A stretch of 64,000 nucleotides of DNA from the NCBI GenBank assembly GCA_021464245.1, contig JADCRB010000043.1, forward strand, positions 3,545,480 through 3,609,479, in the 5' to 3' direction. How positions within the stretch are numbered: the first letter of the stretch is position 1; each line of letters starts with the position of its first letter. Positions 1-12,291 of the stretch are shown in pieces. The notes below the pieces were generated by a model. The model was not told the origin of the DNA. It saw nothing but the letters and a program-made list of their open reading frames with translations, and ran no database searches. The position numbers and the translations under genes were made by a program. The stretch is from Carallia brachiata. Taxonomy: Eukaryota; Streptophyta; Magnoliopsida; Malpighiales; Rhizophoraceae.

Positions 1-1395
1 TACTAAGGATATCGCTGCGTGGCCGTTCTTGGGGTTTAATGATGCATTCACGAGCTTGGCTTCGTTGATTATTGGTTCATTCTCTACTTTTTGATTTTGA
101 AGTTAATCTTATCAATTCAACGCTAAATCATGAGTTTTGGTTCCCTACTTAATTTTCTTACTTTGTTAGAAATTTTTGTTTATTACTTCTTATTTATTTA
201 TTTTATTTCAATGTTTTTCCCAAATTCGGTAACATAACTGGTAAATAAGGATATTGTTTTTAACTTGAATATATTGTCTGTTTCTGGGTTGGTATGTCGG
301 TGTGCAGAAGAAGGTACCTTTTAATTCAGAATCATGCTTATTCTGCGCTTTTTTCAAATGGGTCTGACATTTATTCGTTTTGAACTGCAACTCTGATTTG
401 TCATGGGATAGGAACCGTTTTTGCCTGAGGACAAACGAATGGCGCGAAGACACTTACAATGTGAGGGACAGCTATAGAACCAGGGGTCATCCCTCTTGCA
501 GTGCAAGATTTGTATTAGGCAATACAAGAGGTAGTCTTTTTTATTCCCATAGCTTTTGCTGTTTCAACTAACTAATGAAAATTTATGCTCTTTGGTCTTA
601 TTTGGTAGGTGGTACTATAATTTTTTTTTTTGTGGTTCTAATCTGTTACATATATGTGTTTAGAATACAAAAGCCTTAAATAGTCTGACAGCAGGTTTAT
701 ACAATTTAATGGGGGCTGTTCTTTGTCATCAGACATTTTGGGGCTGAGTAAAAGAGTAATTTTTACATTGTTAATTAGCTGTGATGACAAAGATTTGGAT
801 TTAGATGTCGTTAATAATGGTTTCCTTGGATCTTCTTAAATGTTAGGATATTGTTGGGGAAATTCTTTTGCAAATATTCTGTATGGGGATCTATAATGAA
901 GATATAAATTATTTAATGGCTCCTGAGCACCAAAAGTTGCAAATCCATGAAAATGTTGAGGTAACAAAAATTTATGTTCCATACAATTCATCAAGTCATA
1001 TCATAAACATTCGCTTGCATTTGATTTTGCTTGCATATGAAGCGTGGAATGTATTGCTGGTTTGCGGGAAGAAATTGTTGTCACACCTCAGCAAGTCCTT
1101 GATCTGATGCAGTTCGCAGAGTGTATTTTACTTTTGCTCCATTCTTTACCACTTTTAAATTTTGGAATCGATGTCCACTTGGCCTGCTTTACCAATATTT
1201 TTTCTGCTGTGAAATAGTTGATCACATGCTCCTCAGCATCTGCTTATCAGCCATCAACATCATAGTTCCTACAACCTCATTAGTCCTTTTTCATTCTTGA
1301 GCTCTGATGTCATGCACCAGCCTTAGTGCAGTTAATTTTTCTCCCTCTTTTCTCTTGCCACATTTCATATTGGAGAGGCAAATATGAATTTTTGC

Positions 1396-2152
1396 AGTAG
1401 CAGATCCCGTACTATCTTCCACATGATATGTTGATTCGTCTCGCAATATTGCATGTAGTGTTTCTTGTAATTTTTACCTGCCTGACTGTTTCAGCTGAAC
1501 TCATAGATGGAGAGTGGGGATGGGTTGAACATTCAGAGATTGGAAGTTCTGTTCGTGTAGGAATTTTGGTATGTTATTGCTTTCATTATTTTTTTGTGAT
1601 GCTTTTATTTAATGAATGTCAGTTCTTTTGTATCTGCCATTGTCATAAACAAGCTTTTGTTAAACCTATTGCCCTCAATCTGCATCTTTATGTCAGTAGG
1701 AAACCAGTTACCAATAATAGGGGTTACCTGTGATATCCTTTTTATGTCTTTTCTTAGAGATTGATGAACATTGTTGGTTGGAACGTGCTGCAAAAACTGG
1801 TGCTGAAGGTGTTGGACACATAGAAGGTTCTCACGTTAGTCAAAGCCTGATGACACTTGGAACTGTTCCTGAAAAAAAGGAGTGAGAGTGCTGATCCTGG
1901 GGTAGGTTTTGCAATTATTTGGGCTTATTTTTTCTGTTATGGAACCACCTTTATTTTGGCTAGGTGGGGGTTGGGGTGTTGAACTGGTAGACTTGACTTC
2001 CTTTCTTATTTTCGAGTCATCATTTTTGATATCTTAACCTGATATAGCGGTCGTGTTCATTATTGGGATAGCAAACATACTTAGATTTCGCAACCTGCTT
2101 TTGGTGGAAATGCAAACATAGCTATAATATGCAACATTATGCTTGCACAGGT
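1396..2152 (+). repeat. tandem partial gene duplication, copy 1
   Basis: This stretch matches 2296-2964 over most of its length. Shared landmarks are the 'actatcttccacatgat' start, the 'ctgcctgactgtttcag' acceptor-like site, an exon-like piece around 1493-1560, 'gctgcaaaaactggtgctga', and the 'gctataatatgc...cttgcacag' end. The copies differ by many substitutions and indels, so the duplication is old. Confidence 0.75.
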
Positions 2153-2295
2153 AAAACGTATTTGATTTAACGAATCTGAAAGGTATTTAACTAAATGGTC
2201 AAACTGATGGATGGATTCAATTGTAAAGGATCTGAAAGGTATAGAATTCAATTGAAAAAGTTGAAAGGTTTAGGACTTAAATGAGTATCATCTCG

Positions 2296-2964
2296 TAGTA
2301 GATGCCACACTATCTTCCACATGATAGCGTTGAATCTTCTTGAAATCTTGCCTGAGTGTTTCTTGAAATATTTACCTGCCTGACTGTTTCAGCTGAACCT
2401 ATAGTTCATTGAGAGTCGGGATAGGTCTGATTATTCAGACATTGGAAGTTCTGTTCTTGTATCAGCTTTGATATGTTTCTGCTTTCATTATTTATTGAAC
2501 TGCTCTCTTTAAGAAATGGCAGTCCTTTTGTATATGTCATTGTCATAAACAAGATTTTCTTCAACCTGTTGCTTGAAGGTCTTTGTCTTTATGTCAGTAG
2601 GAAAGCAGCTGCAAAAACTGGTGCTGAAGGTGTTCGACTCGTAGAAGGTTCCCTTTTAGTGAAAGCGTGATGATGCTTGGAAACACTATTGAAAAAAATG
2701 AGTTAAGGTGATGATATCCTGGGGTATGTTCTACAATAATTTAGGCTTATTTTTGTTGTTTTGGAACCACCTTTTTTGGTTGGTGGGGCAGGGAGAGGGG
2801 GTTTGAACTGGTGGACTTGACTTTCTTTTTCTTAGTTTGTAGCTGTTATTTGTAATATCTGATTTTGATACAGGGTTCATGTCCCATATTGGGATGGCAA
2901 ACTTATTTTCCTTTGAGTGGAAATGCAAACACAGCTATAATATGCGACATTACACTTGCACAGG
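2296..2964 (+). repeat. tandem partial gene duplication, copy 2
   Basis: Second copy of the 1396-2152 segment in direct orientation, separated from it by about 140 bases. Exon-like and intron-like parts are both duplicated, so this was a DNA-level duplication and not retroposition. Confidence 0.75.
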
Positions 2965-5765
2965 TTATTCTTTCTAGTTGCTACTGTCTTTGAACTTTGT
3001 TTGGATGATTTAAATTTAGATGCAATCAGAGGAATATTGAAAGAGAGTCACTGCTGCATGAAGCAGAAAGCTTCTGTATTCACACTGACAGGCCATGTCC
3101 AGTTATTTGAGACAAAGAATTTCCCTGAAAGTTTTTAAAACGATGTTTCCATGGTTACATGATATGCAGTTTGATTTGTATGATCCATCAGTTGATTTCC
3201 TGAAGCAGATACACTAAGTGATGCATGTTGCTCAAAATTATGGGGAATTCCTCGAACTTTATCTTTTTTGTTTGTCTGGCCCTGTGGTGTGCACACAATT
3301 ATCAAACAGGCGAACTGAGACAATGATTAATTGCTTCACCCACTCTCAAAGCAACAAGATTTGAAAAAGTTGAGTTCTGTTTACAACTTAAAAAGGAGAT
3401 AGCATTTGTATCATCTGGTTGTATGGACAAATTAAAAGCAACTATTCTTTGGTGGAGGAACTTCTGTCTGCACAGAAGGATAAGGAAGATGCTGTATCTA
3501 GATGGTATGGTGTGAGGAGTTGAAAACATCAAATACTAAATTTAACCTGTCGCACAAGGAGGTTTCACACCTTGCCAATTTAAGCTCATTTTCTCCTTAT
3601 ATCTCTTTGACCACACAAGTTATATGCTGCTGCCCTTAAGTTCAAAGCAATTAGTGTGTTTTATTGTGCCCTTAAGTTCCAGCAATTAAGGCTGGAAGAA
3701 TCTTCATGCAACGAGAAAATTGTGGAAAGTTCTATCAAATTACTTGAAGACAAAAGAAGAGCTGGTATTACTAACTTTACATCTTTCTCTGTTTTGAAAG
3801 GAAGAGTTTCCGATTTTTCTTTTGTTGTTTATTGGAAAATTTTTTCATTAGATGGTGTTATTTATTATGCAGCAACTCACTGATTCCCCTTTGATATGGA
3901 GGAAGAAAGGTTTATATGTTTTGCTAACGAGACGGCCTGCATTGAAGCTATAGAGGAGAAGCCAAAGTTATACAATCCAGCAATCACATCGCTGTCTAAA
4001 GCTTTTTCACGGGTAATCTGGGAAATAACACCTGATCAAGAACTACTATCCATGATCTGCCTGTGGACTAGAAAGCATTCTTCCGGTATGTCTTTTGCAA
4101 TGCTTCAAATTTTTGTTGTTACCTTTTTCTGCGGGGTGGCTTTTTTCCAATCTTACTCATGCAATGCTTTGAATTTTCAGACTTACCATCTATTATTTCA
4201 TGTTGATCTAATGAATGTGTAGGCTGCTGCAACATAGCCTTGAAGATATCCTTTCATTTCTTCCACTAGTTTCCTTGAAGAGATGCTTTTCTTTTCAACT
4301 CATTGGTATCAATGTCAAGTTTTTACCACCACATTTGCTCAGTCAGCAGATGCATTATTCCATTATTATATCATTTGTGATGTCCTCTTTTGCTAGGGTA
4401 CTATAAGTGGGGGAGGTGGTAATTAAGTATGGACATATAGCAGCACATGCTCTTTTGCCATACTGTTTATTCATAGTGCAGCTGTTCCTTGTATCCTTTT
4501 GAGTCTTTCTAGTTGTGCCATTTTAGAAAGCAAAGGCTTTAAGTATTCAAAATTAAATTTGATTTCTATGTTAGTTTACTGTTGTAGGAGAGTTTTTAAC
4601 AGCAGTAATTGATTAGACTAAAAAATTTAATGAGCTCCATGTTAACAGGTCATATTTGTTTTCACTGGCTGTTTAGAGCAGATAAACACCAACTTACTGG
4701 CTGCAGTTGACGCCATTTTCTTCATGTGCTTGTCTTTCTTTCCATCATATCACTAGGTCTGATTTGAGGACAGTTTACTTTCAACCCAATTAGGGGCACA
4801 GTTCCATATTTGTATTGGGAGATCAACCGTTCTTGATGGTCACCTATTCTGTTTTTCACTTGGGAGATGTATGTCCAAATGTGAGCTTTGTTGCTGAGGG
4901 AAGTGTTTTTTGCGTGGAGTTAGTCTGTGTATAATATGTGAACTTCATGAATTACTTTGGTCTGATGCAAGAACGTTCGTTTATATATGCTTTGTTTGTG
5001 AATTTGTCTCATGGTGAGCATTTTTCCTGACAAAGGATACAGAAGAATAAATATTTATATTAATTAGGCAAATCTTAAGAATTTGTACTGGTAGGATAAT
5101 CTTTGTAATCGTTTCTTATTTAAATAGCATTAGACTGGAGATCTTACTTGTCAGAAGACATGGTAGTGAAACTGCTGTTCTATCTTTTTTTTTTTTGTCC
5201 TTTATGCAGTTGCACCATGTTTATCTTCTGAATTTTCTCGACACGACCTGAAATCCTTTTCCAGTTACTGGGAGCCAAAGATCAAGTTGACCAACTCAAT
5301 GGAAGACTTTTCCAGAGTGGAAGCCAAAATGCAGGAAGTAAGTCCAATATATACTCGTTTTTATGTACGTACATGCACGTTCATTCACGATTTGGACTGT
5401 TGTGCTGGCATTACTGAAGCAAAAACGCCACAATCTTTTATGTCCTGAAACTACCAAGTATTAGGAATCAGGCAAATTCTCTTTAACGCCTAGCTTGTGT
5501 CAAAGATATCTAAGTCGTTCTTGACTATGCTTGGCTCATCGCGCGGTGGACATCATGCCAGCTTCACGGCATTTGTGTTTTGGGTCTTTGGCTTGATCCT
5601 AGATGATATTTCAAAGTTTTATACTTGGTTTTGTGCCAAGGAATATGCCACAATGTTTGATGATGCATGTACACATAACACGCTTGTGTATAGATTACTG
5701 AAATCACTCAGTTCAATCATTTAGCCGAGTTGGGATTTTTGGGACCTCAAACATTTGTTACACTT

Positions 5766-6145
5766 TGATGCAGACAGGAAAAACAAGAAAAGATTTGGCA
5801 AATATTATTATAGGAAGATAAAATCTAATTAAGTCTTTGTCAAATCCTATTGGGTCATTTTCAATATTTATTGTGCCTTAAGCGTGCTTTCTACTGTTTG
5901 TCTTTTTCTGAAATTGTATTCTACAAATACTACTCCTATTCTGTTGTGTAAAAGCTGTGATTTGTATTGAGAGAAAAAGATTTAAAACTCTGTTTGAGTG
6001 TTGACGGTGGATTCCATCTGGCCAGTGGTGGATTCCACTGTTGTTGTTCTTATTTTTTTCGTGTGTTTGTACTGTTTCTGTATAATTTAAATAAATTTCA
6101 ATTTTCCCAACCAATAATCTTCTTCTCGATATTGATCCTACATCA
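5766..6145 (+). repeat. 5' LTR of chromovirus
   Basis: 380 bp, begins TGATGCAGAC and ends CCTACATCA. It matches 12225-12600 with about seven substitutions plus indels of 1, 1 and 2 bases. Confidence 0.97.
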
Positions 6146-6147
6146 AT

Positions 6148-6159
6148 TGGTATCAGAGC
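6148..6159 (+). other. primer binding site (tRNA-iMet)
   Basis: TGGTATCAGAGC starts two bases after the 5' LTR. It is the complement of the 3' end of plant initiator methionine tRNA, used to prime minus-strand DNA synthesis. Confidence 0.95.
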
Positions 6160-6289
6160 AAACTTCCGATCCAAGAAGCCACCCAAACTGCCATATTCCA
6201 GTCCACCCGAACATCCATAACCCAAGACCCAATTTGATAAAATAAAAAATAACAAAAAAGAAAGAAAACAAAACCCAATCAAAGAACCT

Positions 6290-6830
6290 GCATCCTGTTC
6301 TGCTGCAGCTCGCCGGAAAGTCACCGCCGGCCACGCGCGGCCGCTCGCCGGCAGGTCGACCACTCGCCGGAAACCGAGACCCACCTTTTCTGGTTCGTTG
6401 TTCGCCGATCTGTCCATTTTCGGGACCCACGCGCCAGAATCACTCCGGAATCACGCCGGAGAAGCGCCGAAAGCCCGCCGCCGCTCGCCGCCGCTTCGTC
6501 CTTCGTCTCTGACGACCGAAACCCGTCCAGACGGAGTCAGAGCCCTCCGATCTTCCATTTTCGGCCACTAGAAGGTCTGTTCCTTGGCTTTCCGTCGCCG
6601 GCCAGCTTATCCTTCTTGTTCTCCGCCGCCGTTTGCATGCGTCAGAGCCGTCCACAGCCTCACCGACGCTACCCCGACGTCAACTCGGCCTCCCCTGGTC
6701 TTCACCGACCAAGCCAGAGCTTAGCTCCCGCCGGCGACCGCCGAGCTCCTCTGTCCTGCCGCCGCTTGCTCCAATAGTGCCGTCGTGCGTCCCCGTGATC
6801 AGCAGGGACTACCCTCAACTCAACTTTGTG
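6290..6830 (+). other. GC-rich untranslated leader of chromovirus
   Basis: This block between primer site and gag is strikingly GC- and CpG-rich against an AT-rich background, with CGCCGG repeated many times. Open frames exist on both strands, but they are by-products of base composition and show no known domain. It may be a structured leader, a packaging signal or a captured host fragment; the sequence does not decide. Confidence 0.6.
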
Positions 6831-7353
6831 ATTTTGTTTCCTCACTAATTTTTCTGCTATTATTGTATCGAAGGCAGATTTCAAATGTAACTTAAAAGGA
6901 GTTTCACATATGGAATTCACCGAGGACAAAGAAACCATTGGTTTGCTCAACAATTAAAGGGACTTATCTGCACCAATAAATGCTTTGGTATGGTCTATCT
7001 TTTACATTGAAAACTTTATTAATATCTTGTCAGTGTTGTTAGATCAGTAAGCAGTCACATCAAAATCTGTTTAAAAAAAAAAAAAAATCTGTCATTTTTA
7101 CTGTTGTTGAAACTCACAATATTTTACCTGTCCTTCTCTGTTTACCATTGTGCTCACCCATTTATTGACCATCTGCTCACTACCATTGCTATTCACCATT
7201 ATTTATGCCCATTTATTATCTTGACCTGTTAATGCTGCTCTATGATATTTACCTCACATTGTGATTTGTAGTTTTTGTGTGCATCAACATTATTTTATAA
7301 ACGTTATTGTTTTTTGTGATAAGTGTCTATCTCAGTATATTTAGAAAAAAAAA

Positions 7354-8676
7354 ATGGTAACCAACAAAGAAACCGAAAAAACCTCCACTTCCCAACCCCA
7401 AAACCCACCAGAAAACCAAATCTTACAATCCCGAATGCAAAATCTCATCGGGGCAGTCCAGCAGTTGACGAATCGAATTGAACAACTTGAGTATGTTAGG
7501 CAATCTCATGAGTCACCGCAATCTGCGGAAGGATCTATTCACGCCCAAATATCCACTCCTGTCCCTCACGGTAATCAAAGAAATCATGTCACTCCTATAC
7601 CTACCGTTAGATTCCCACCTGAAGGAAATATTCAAACTGCATTTGAATCTAGACAGCCTGTAGGTGAAGGTCATAATTTTCCCCAAGACTATCCCACAGA
7701 CTACCATTATACCCCCAGAGCACCTCGTAGACCTGAACATGGCCACCCAATTTTTGATCTGCCTGAGAGAGGTAATGAATTTGGTAGAAATGAAAGATTC
7801 CCTAGACAACCACCGTTACATGGTCATTTAGACTATCATGATGTTACCAAACGAGTCAAACTTGATGCACCTGAATATGATGGTACTTTAAATCCCAACG
7901 TATTCATGGATTGGTTGGATAGTCTAGAAGATTATTTTGAGTGGTATGACATGACTGATATCGAACGTGTCCGTTTTGCTAAATTAAAACTTGTGGGCGC
8001 TGCAAAGAAATTTTGGCAAAATGAACAACGTAACATGGAACGTCTAGGAGAACCACCAGTCACTCAGTGGGCTGTTATGAAAATGAAATTGAAACGAAAA
8101 TACATTCCCACCTTTCATAGGAGTCAGTTATTCGAGCAACTCTTAAATCTAAAGCAATTGACTTCTAGTGTGACTGATTACATGTCCAAATTTGAAGAAC
8201 TCCTACTTCGATGTGAAATGCATGAAGATTCTTTTGTCACTGTCGGTCGATTTGTTAACGGTCTTAGGTATGACATCAAAAGAGAAGTTTCCCTTACATT
8301 TCCTAACACTCTCGAAGAAGCTTATCATAAGGCTTTAGAGATTGAGAAACACAGTAGGGTCTCTTCCTTAAAACGTGTGTCTACCTCTGTCCCCACCTCG
8401 CGTCAGACAAAATCTTTCCTTCCTTCTACCTCTTCTTCTCACTCAAAATCTGTCACTCAGCCTGTGCCTAGAGACAATCTTGGTAAGGAGAAAACATCTT
8501 TCACTCCCAATTCACGTCCTATCGGATCTTCAATGGAGTCCCGAGCCAGTAATTCCTCTATTCAATGTCATCGATGTCACCAATATGGTCATATAGCTGC
8601 TCGTTGTCCCCAACGTGCCCTAGTTATAGAGCCAAAGTCAGATGACCCCCGTAGAAGGAGAAAATCAAATTGTTGA
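7354..8676 (+). CDS. Gag polyprotein of chromovirus
   Basis: The 440-residue frame starts at an ATG after an A-tract. The middle third is the retrotransposon Gag domain (about residues 185-335, including FMDWLDSLEDYFEW and a KFWQ motif). Near the C-terminus is one CCHC zinc knuckle (CHRCHQYGHIAARC, about residue 406), which binds the element's RNA. Gag forms the virus-like particle in the cytoplasm. The frame closes at 8676, while protease continues in another frame from about 8642. A run of five C near 8646 is the likely place of a one-base insertion; removing it would give the single gag-pol frame usual for many chromoviruses. Confidence 0.93.
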   Translation: MVTNKETEKTSTSQPQNPPENQILQSRMQNLIGAVQQLTNRIEQLEYVRQSHESPQSAEGSIHAQISTPVPHGNQRNHVTPIPTVRFPPEGNIQTAFESRQPVGEGHNFPQDYPTDYHYTPRAPRRPEHGHPIFDLPERGNEFGRNERFPRQPPLHGHLDYHDVTKRVKLDAPEYDGTLNPNVFMDWLDSLEDYFEWYDMTDIERVRFAKLKLVGAAKKFWQNEQRNMERLGEPPVTQWAVMKMKLKRKYIPTFHRSQLFEQLLNLKQLTSSVTDYMSKFEELLLRCEMHEDSFVTVGRFVNGLRYDIKREVSLTFPNTLEEAYHKALEIEKHSRVSSLKRVSTSVPTSRQTKSFLPSTSSSHSKSVTQPVPRDNLGKEKTSFTPNSRPIGSSMESRASNSSIQCHRCHQYGHIAARCPQRALVIEPKSDDPRRRRKSNC

Positions 8677-9337
8677 TCCTGTGGAATATTCTGGAGATGA
8701 AGATGACTATCTTGATGATCCTGACGAAGTAGACCAACACTGTGGTGTTGTTAGGTGTGTATTGACTACTTTTGTAGACAATAATGAATGGAAGCGAACT
8801 AGCATTTTTCACACCTACATTAAGTCAGGAGATCGAAGTTGTAAGATGGTCATTGATGGTGGTAGCACCATGAACGTTGTCTCTAAGTCTGCTATCTCGC
8901 GCCTGAATCTTAAAGCAGAGCCTCATCCTCATCCTTTTAAGGTAGCATGGGTAAACGAAACAACCTTGCCAGTCACCGAGAGATGCTTAGTGCCCATTCA
9001 ATTAGGTGATTATGAGGATAAAGTTTACTGTGATGTTTTACCTATGGATGTTGCTCACATTCTTCTTGGACGCCCTTGGCTTTATGATCTTGATGTGACG
9101 AATCATGGTAGGGAGAATACCTATGTCTTTAAGTATAAGGGCAAAAACATCATTCTTAGACCTGCACGGCCCCAACTAAGAGACAATAAGGTAAAACCCA
9201 AACCTGCTCATCCCATTCCGATAAAGAAAGGTCTTCACATCCTAAATCATAGAGCATTTGAGAAAGAATGGCAGACGAGTGATTGTCGAGTAGCAATTGT
9301 TGCTAGAGAAGCCCCTTCCTCATTCCACCAAGCCTAA
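8642..9337 (+). pseudogene. pol segment: aspartic protease
   Basis: This frame carries the retroelement aspartic protease with the active-site motif VIDGGSTMNVVS, the DGGS variant common in plant gypsy elements, and the later LLGRPWL motif. The enzyme would cut Gag-Pol inside the particle. The frame closes at 9337, while the downstream sequence continues in the next frame from about 9297. This marks a single-base shift between protease and reverse transcriptase. Confidence 0.85.
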
Positions 9338-10244
9338 TTATGACGTCCCACTTGAACTTCAAAATTTGTTAAATGAATTTGAGGATATCATGCCTGAGGA
9401 ACTTCCTAGTGAGTTACCACCTATGAGAGACATTCAACATGCCATTGATCTAATTCCTGGGTCACAATTACCAAACCTCCCACACTATCGGATGAATCCC
9501 AAGGAACGAGAATAGTTAAACAGACAAGTTGAGGAACTTTTGTCTAAAGGATTTGTACGTCATAACCTTAGTCCCTGTGCTGTTCCTGCCTTGTTAACTC
9601 CAAAGAAAGATGGATCATGGAGAATGTGTGTTGACAGTCGAGCCATTAACAAAATCACTGTAAAGTACAGGTTCCCTATTCCTAGGCTTGAAGATATGTT
9701 GGATATGCTAGCTGGTTCTAGTTGGTATTCTAAAATAGACTTGCGAAGTGGATATCACCAAATTCGCATTAGGCCTGGGGATGAATGGAAAACTGCATTT
9801 AAGACACAAGATGGCTTGTACGAATGGCTAGTCATGCCCTTTGGCTTGTCCAATGCACCCAGTACTTTTATGCGGGTAATGACTACTGTCTTGAAACCGT
9901 TCATCGGTAAATTCCTTGTTGTCTACTTTGACGACATCCTTGTGTACAGTAAGTCAAAAGAAGAGCACCTAAGTCATTTGCGTTCAGTTTTCATCACTCT
10001 TAAGGAGGTCAAGCTGTATGTCAACCTTAAGAAGTGTTCCTTTCTTCAGTCTGAGGTGTTATTCTTAGGCTTCGTTGTGTCTACACGAGGTATAGCTGCC
10101 GACCCCGAGAAGATTAAAGCTATTAGAGAGTGGCCTGAACCCAAGTCAATCACTGAGGTTCGTAGTTTTCACGGTTTAGCTGCTTTCTATCGAAAATTCA
10201 TTAAGGGGTTTAGCACCATTCTGGCTCCCATTACAGATTGCTGA
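9297..10244 (+). pseudogene. pol segment: reverse transcriptase
   Basis: Reverse transcriptase with the conserved [26 protein letters not shown] and [12 protein letters not shown] blocks and the catalytic YFDD of [11 protein letters not shown]. Two defects are visible. One is an in-frame TAG at 9513-9515, upstream of the catalytic core. The other is a frame loss at 10240-10244, where a single missing base puts a TGA in frame at the start of the RNase H connection. The catalytic residues are preserved, so inactivation was recent or is partly a read error. Confidence 0.9.
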
Positions 10245-11164
10245 AAAAGGGAGATTTCCATTGGACTCCTGCAGCTTCTAAGGCTTTCACTGAGATCAAG
10301 CAAAAGCTTAGTGAAGCGCCTGTTTTGAGACACCCCGACTTTCGTAAGGTTTTCGAAGTCGCTTGTGATGCCTCTGGTGTAGGCATTGGGGGAGTCTTAA
10401 GTCAAGAAGGGCATCCTGTAGCTTTCTTTAGCGAGAAGCTTAATGAGGCAAAGCAAAAATATTCCACTTATGACAAGGAGTTTTATGCTGTGGTTCAGTC
10501 ACTTCGTCACTGGAGGTATTATTTGTTACCTCAAGAGTTTGTCTTGTATTCTGACCATCAAGCATTGCGCTATCTGAACTCCCAAAAGAAACTAAACTCT
10601 CGTCATGCTGCTTGGGTTGAGTTTATGAACGAATATTCTTTTGTCCTCAAACATTGTTCTGGTGCAGAAAATAAAGCTGTTGATGCTCTCAGTCGTGTTG
10701 TTTTTGTTCTTCAGTCTTTAAGTACTCATGTCGTAGGATTTGATAGGTTGGTAGATGAGTATCCTCAGTGTCCTGATTTCGGTATCATTTTTCATGCTGT
10801 TAAAGATGGTGATCGTCGTGATTATGTTGATTTTGTCATTCATGATGGTTTTCTTTTCAGGTCCAGTAAGTTGTGTATTCCTCGCACGTCACTTCGTGAT
10901 TTCTTAGTTTGGGAGATGCATGCAGGTGGATTAGCTGGACATTTAGGTAGAGATAAGACCATTGCACTTGTTGAAGATAGATTTTATTGGCCATCATTGA
11001 AGCGAGATGTTTTTAGGATTGTGTCACAGTGTCGCACATGTCAAGTTGCCAAAACTAAAAGGAAAAACACTGGTCTGTACACCCCTTTCCCATTCCACAT
11101 GCGCCTTGGAAGATGTGAGTATGGATTTCGTTCTTGGTTTGCCCAAAACAGCTCGTGGTCATGA
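10238..11164 (+). pseudogene. pol segment: RNase H and integrase zinc-binding domain
   Basis: RNase H is recognised by CDASGVGIGGVLSQ, YDKEFYAVV and YSDHQALRYL, followed by the HHCC integrase zinc domain (HAGGLAGHLGRDKT ... CRTCQ). RNase H removes the RNA template; the zinc domain helps integrase multimerise. The frame drifts at about 11085-11110, where two single-base deletions are needed to explain the change into the integrase core frame. Confidence 0.9.
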
Positions 11165-11893
11165 TTCTATTTTCGTTGTTGTGGATAGGTTCTCAAAATG
11201 GCACATTTCATTCCATGTAACAAGTCCACAGATGCGTCTCATGTTGCTAAATTGTTCTTCAGGGAAGTTGTCAAATTGCATGGTTTACCTAGTTCCATTG
11301 TGTCAGATCGTGATGTCAAATTTGTCAGTTATTTTTGGAAAACACTTTGGAAACTTTTTGGTACTACTTTGAAATTTTCCTCTGCTTTTCACCCCCAAAC
11401 TGATGGTCAAACTGAAGTTGTCAATCGTAGTCTGGGAGATTTGCTTCGATGCCTTGTAGGGGATAAACAGGGTAATTGGGATTTGATCTTGCCTACTGCT
11501 GAGTTTGCTTATAATAATTCGGTTAATCGAACTACTTGCAAAAGTCCTTTTGAGATTGTGCATGGATATTCCCCTCGTACACCTGTTGACCTCATTCCCC
11601 TTCCCCCTGATATCCGTTCATCTGAGCCTGCTGAAAATTTTGCCCGTCACATCCATGAGTTGCATGCTGAGATACGACGCAAAATTGCATTAAGTAATAG
11701 TGATTATAAACTTGCTGCTGATGTGCATCGTAAGGCTATTGATTTCAATGAAGGTGATTATGTCATGGTTCGCATTCGACCTGAGCGTTATCCGAAACAC
11801 TCTTTTAAGAAACTGCATGCTCGAGCCATTGGCCCTTTCCCTATTGTTCAGAAAATGGGACCTAATGCATACTTGATTTACCTGCTGACATGA
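11090..11893 (+). pseudogene. pol segment: integrase catalytic core
   Basis: The D,D(35)E integrase triad can be followed: D in [12 protein letters not shown] (about 11115-11150), D in VSDRDVKF (about 11306-11330), and E in HPQTDGQTEVVNRSL (about 11390-11435). The first D lies in a different frame from the other two. The shift is at an A-run near 11196-11202, consistent with loss of one A. The GPF/Y-type region follows (near 11820). A further one-base loss near 11875-11885 separates it from the chromodomain frame. Confidence 0.88.
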
Positions 11894-12291
11894 ATATTAG
11901 TCCTGTTTTCAATGTTGAAGATTTATCACCTTACCGAGGCACTTTCGAGCCTCCTGTTTCTTCTAGTCTCTCTACAGGTCCACTTGTGCCCAAGCCACCA
12001 GTCCTCCCACCACCACGAGATGTGATTGATGTTGTTCTTGATGATGAGCTGGTTGCTTCTTCCGATGGTGGATTTCGTCGTTTTCTTGTCAAGTGGAAAG
12101 ATCGTCCAACATCAGATGCAACTTGGATCACTGAGACTGAGTTCCACTCCCTGGACCCCACCTTGTTGTCCCAGTACCTACAGTCTCACTCGCCGGAGTC
12201 GAGTTCTTTTCAACCCGGAGGGAATGATGCAGACAGGAAAAACAAGAAAAGATTTGGCAAATATTATTATAGGAAGATAAAATCTAATTAA
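11890..12291 (+). pseudogene. pol C-terminus with chromodomain-like segment
   Basis: After a proline-rich linker, the stretch IDVVLDDELVAS ... RRFLVKWKDRPTSDATWIT resembles the chromodomain at the end of chromoviral integrases, which is known to steer integration to particular chromatin. The frame runs through the start of the 3' LTR and stops at 12289-12291, about 66 bases into it, so the LTR supplies the last ~21 codons. Confidence 0.85.

Larger units (their letters stand above)
380..5345 (+). pseudogene. unrecognised, degenerate or unresolved multi-exon locus
   Basis: Several short plus-strand open stretches look like exons. One is at about 412-529 (preceded by AG, followed by GTAGTC, reading NRFCLRTNEWREDTYNVRD). 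Others lie near 1493-1560, 1758-1886, 3020-3137, 3430-3522, 3660-3765, 3896-4085 and 5212-5338. The last ends at a plausible GTAAGT donor. Some pieces look hydrophilic and helical (SLVEELLSAQKDKEDAVSRW near 3440-3510). I could not chain them into one frame; stops and partial duplication intervene. I do not recognise the family. It may be a pseudogene, or a real gene whose structure cannot be resolved by eye. The chromovirus at 5766 lies just downstream and bounds it. Confidence that it once coded is moderate; confidence in any function is nil. Confidence 0.35.

Noticed and set aside
5878..6430. Overlapping minus-strand open frames of 95-179 codons
   Set aside because: They run through the chromovirus LTR and GC-rich leader against the direction of the element and have no protein-like features.
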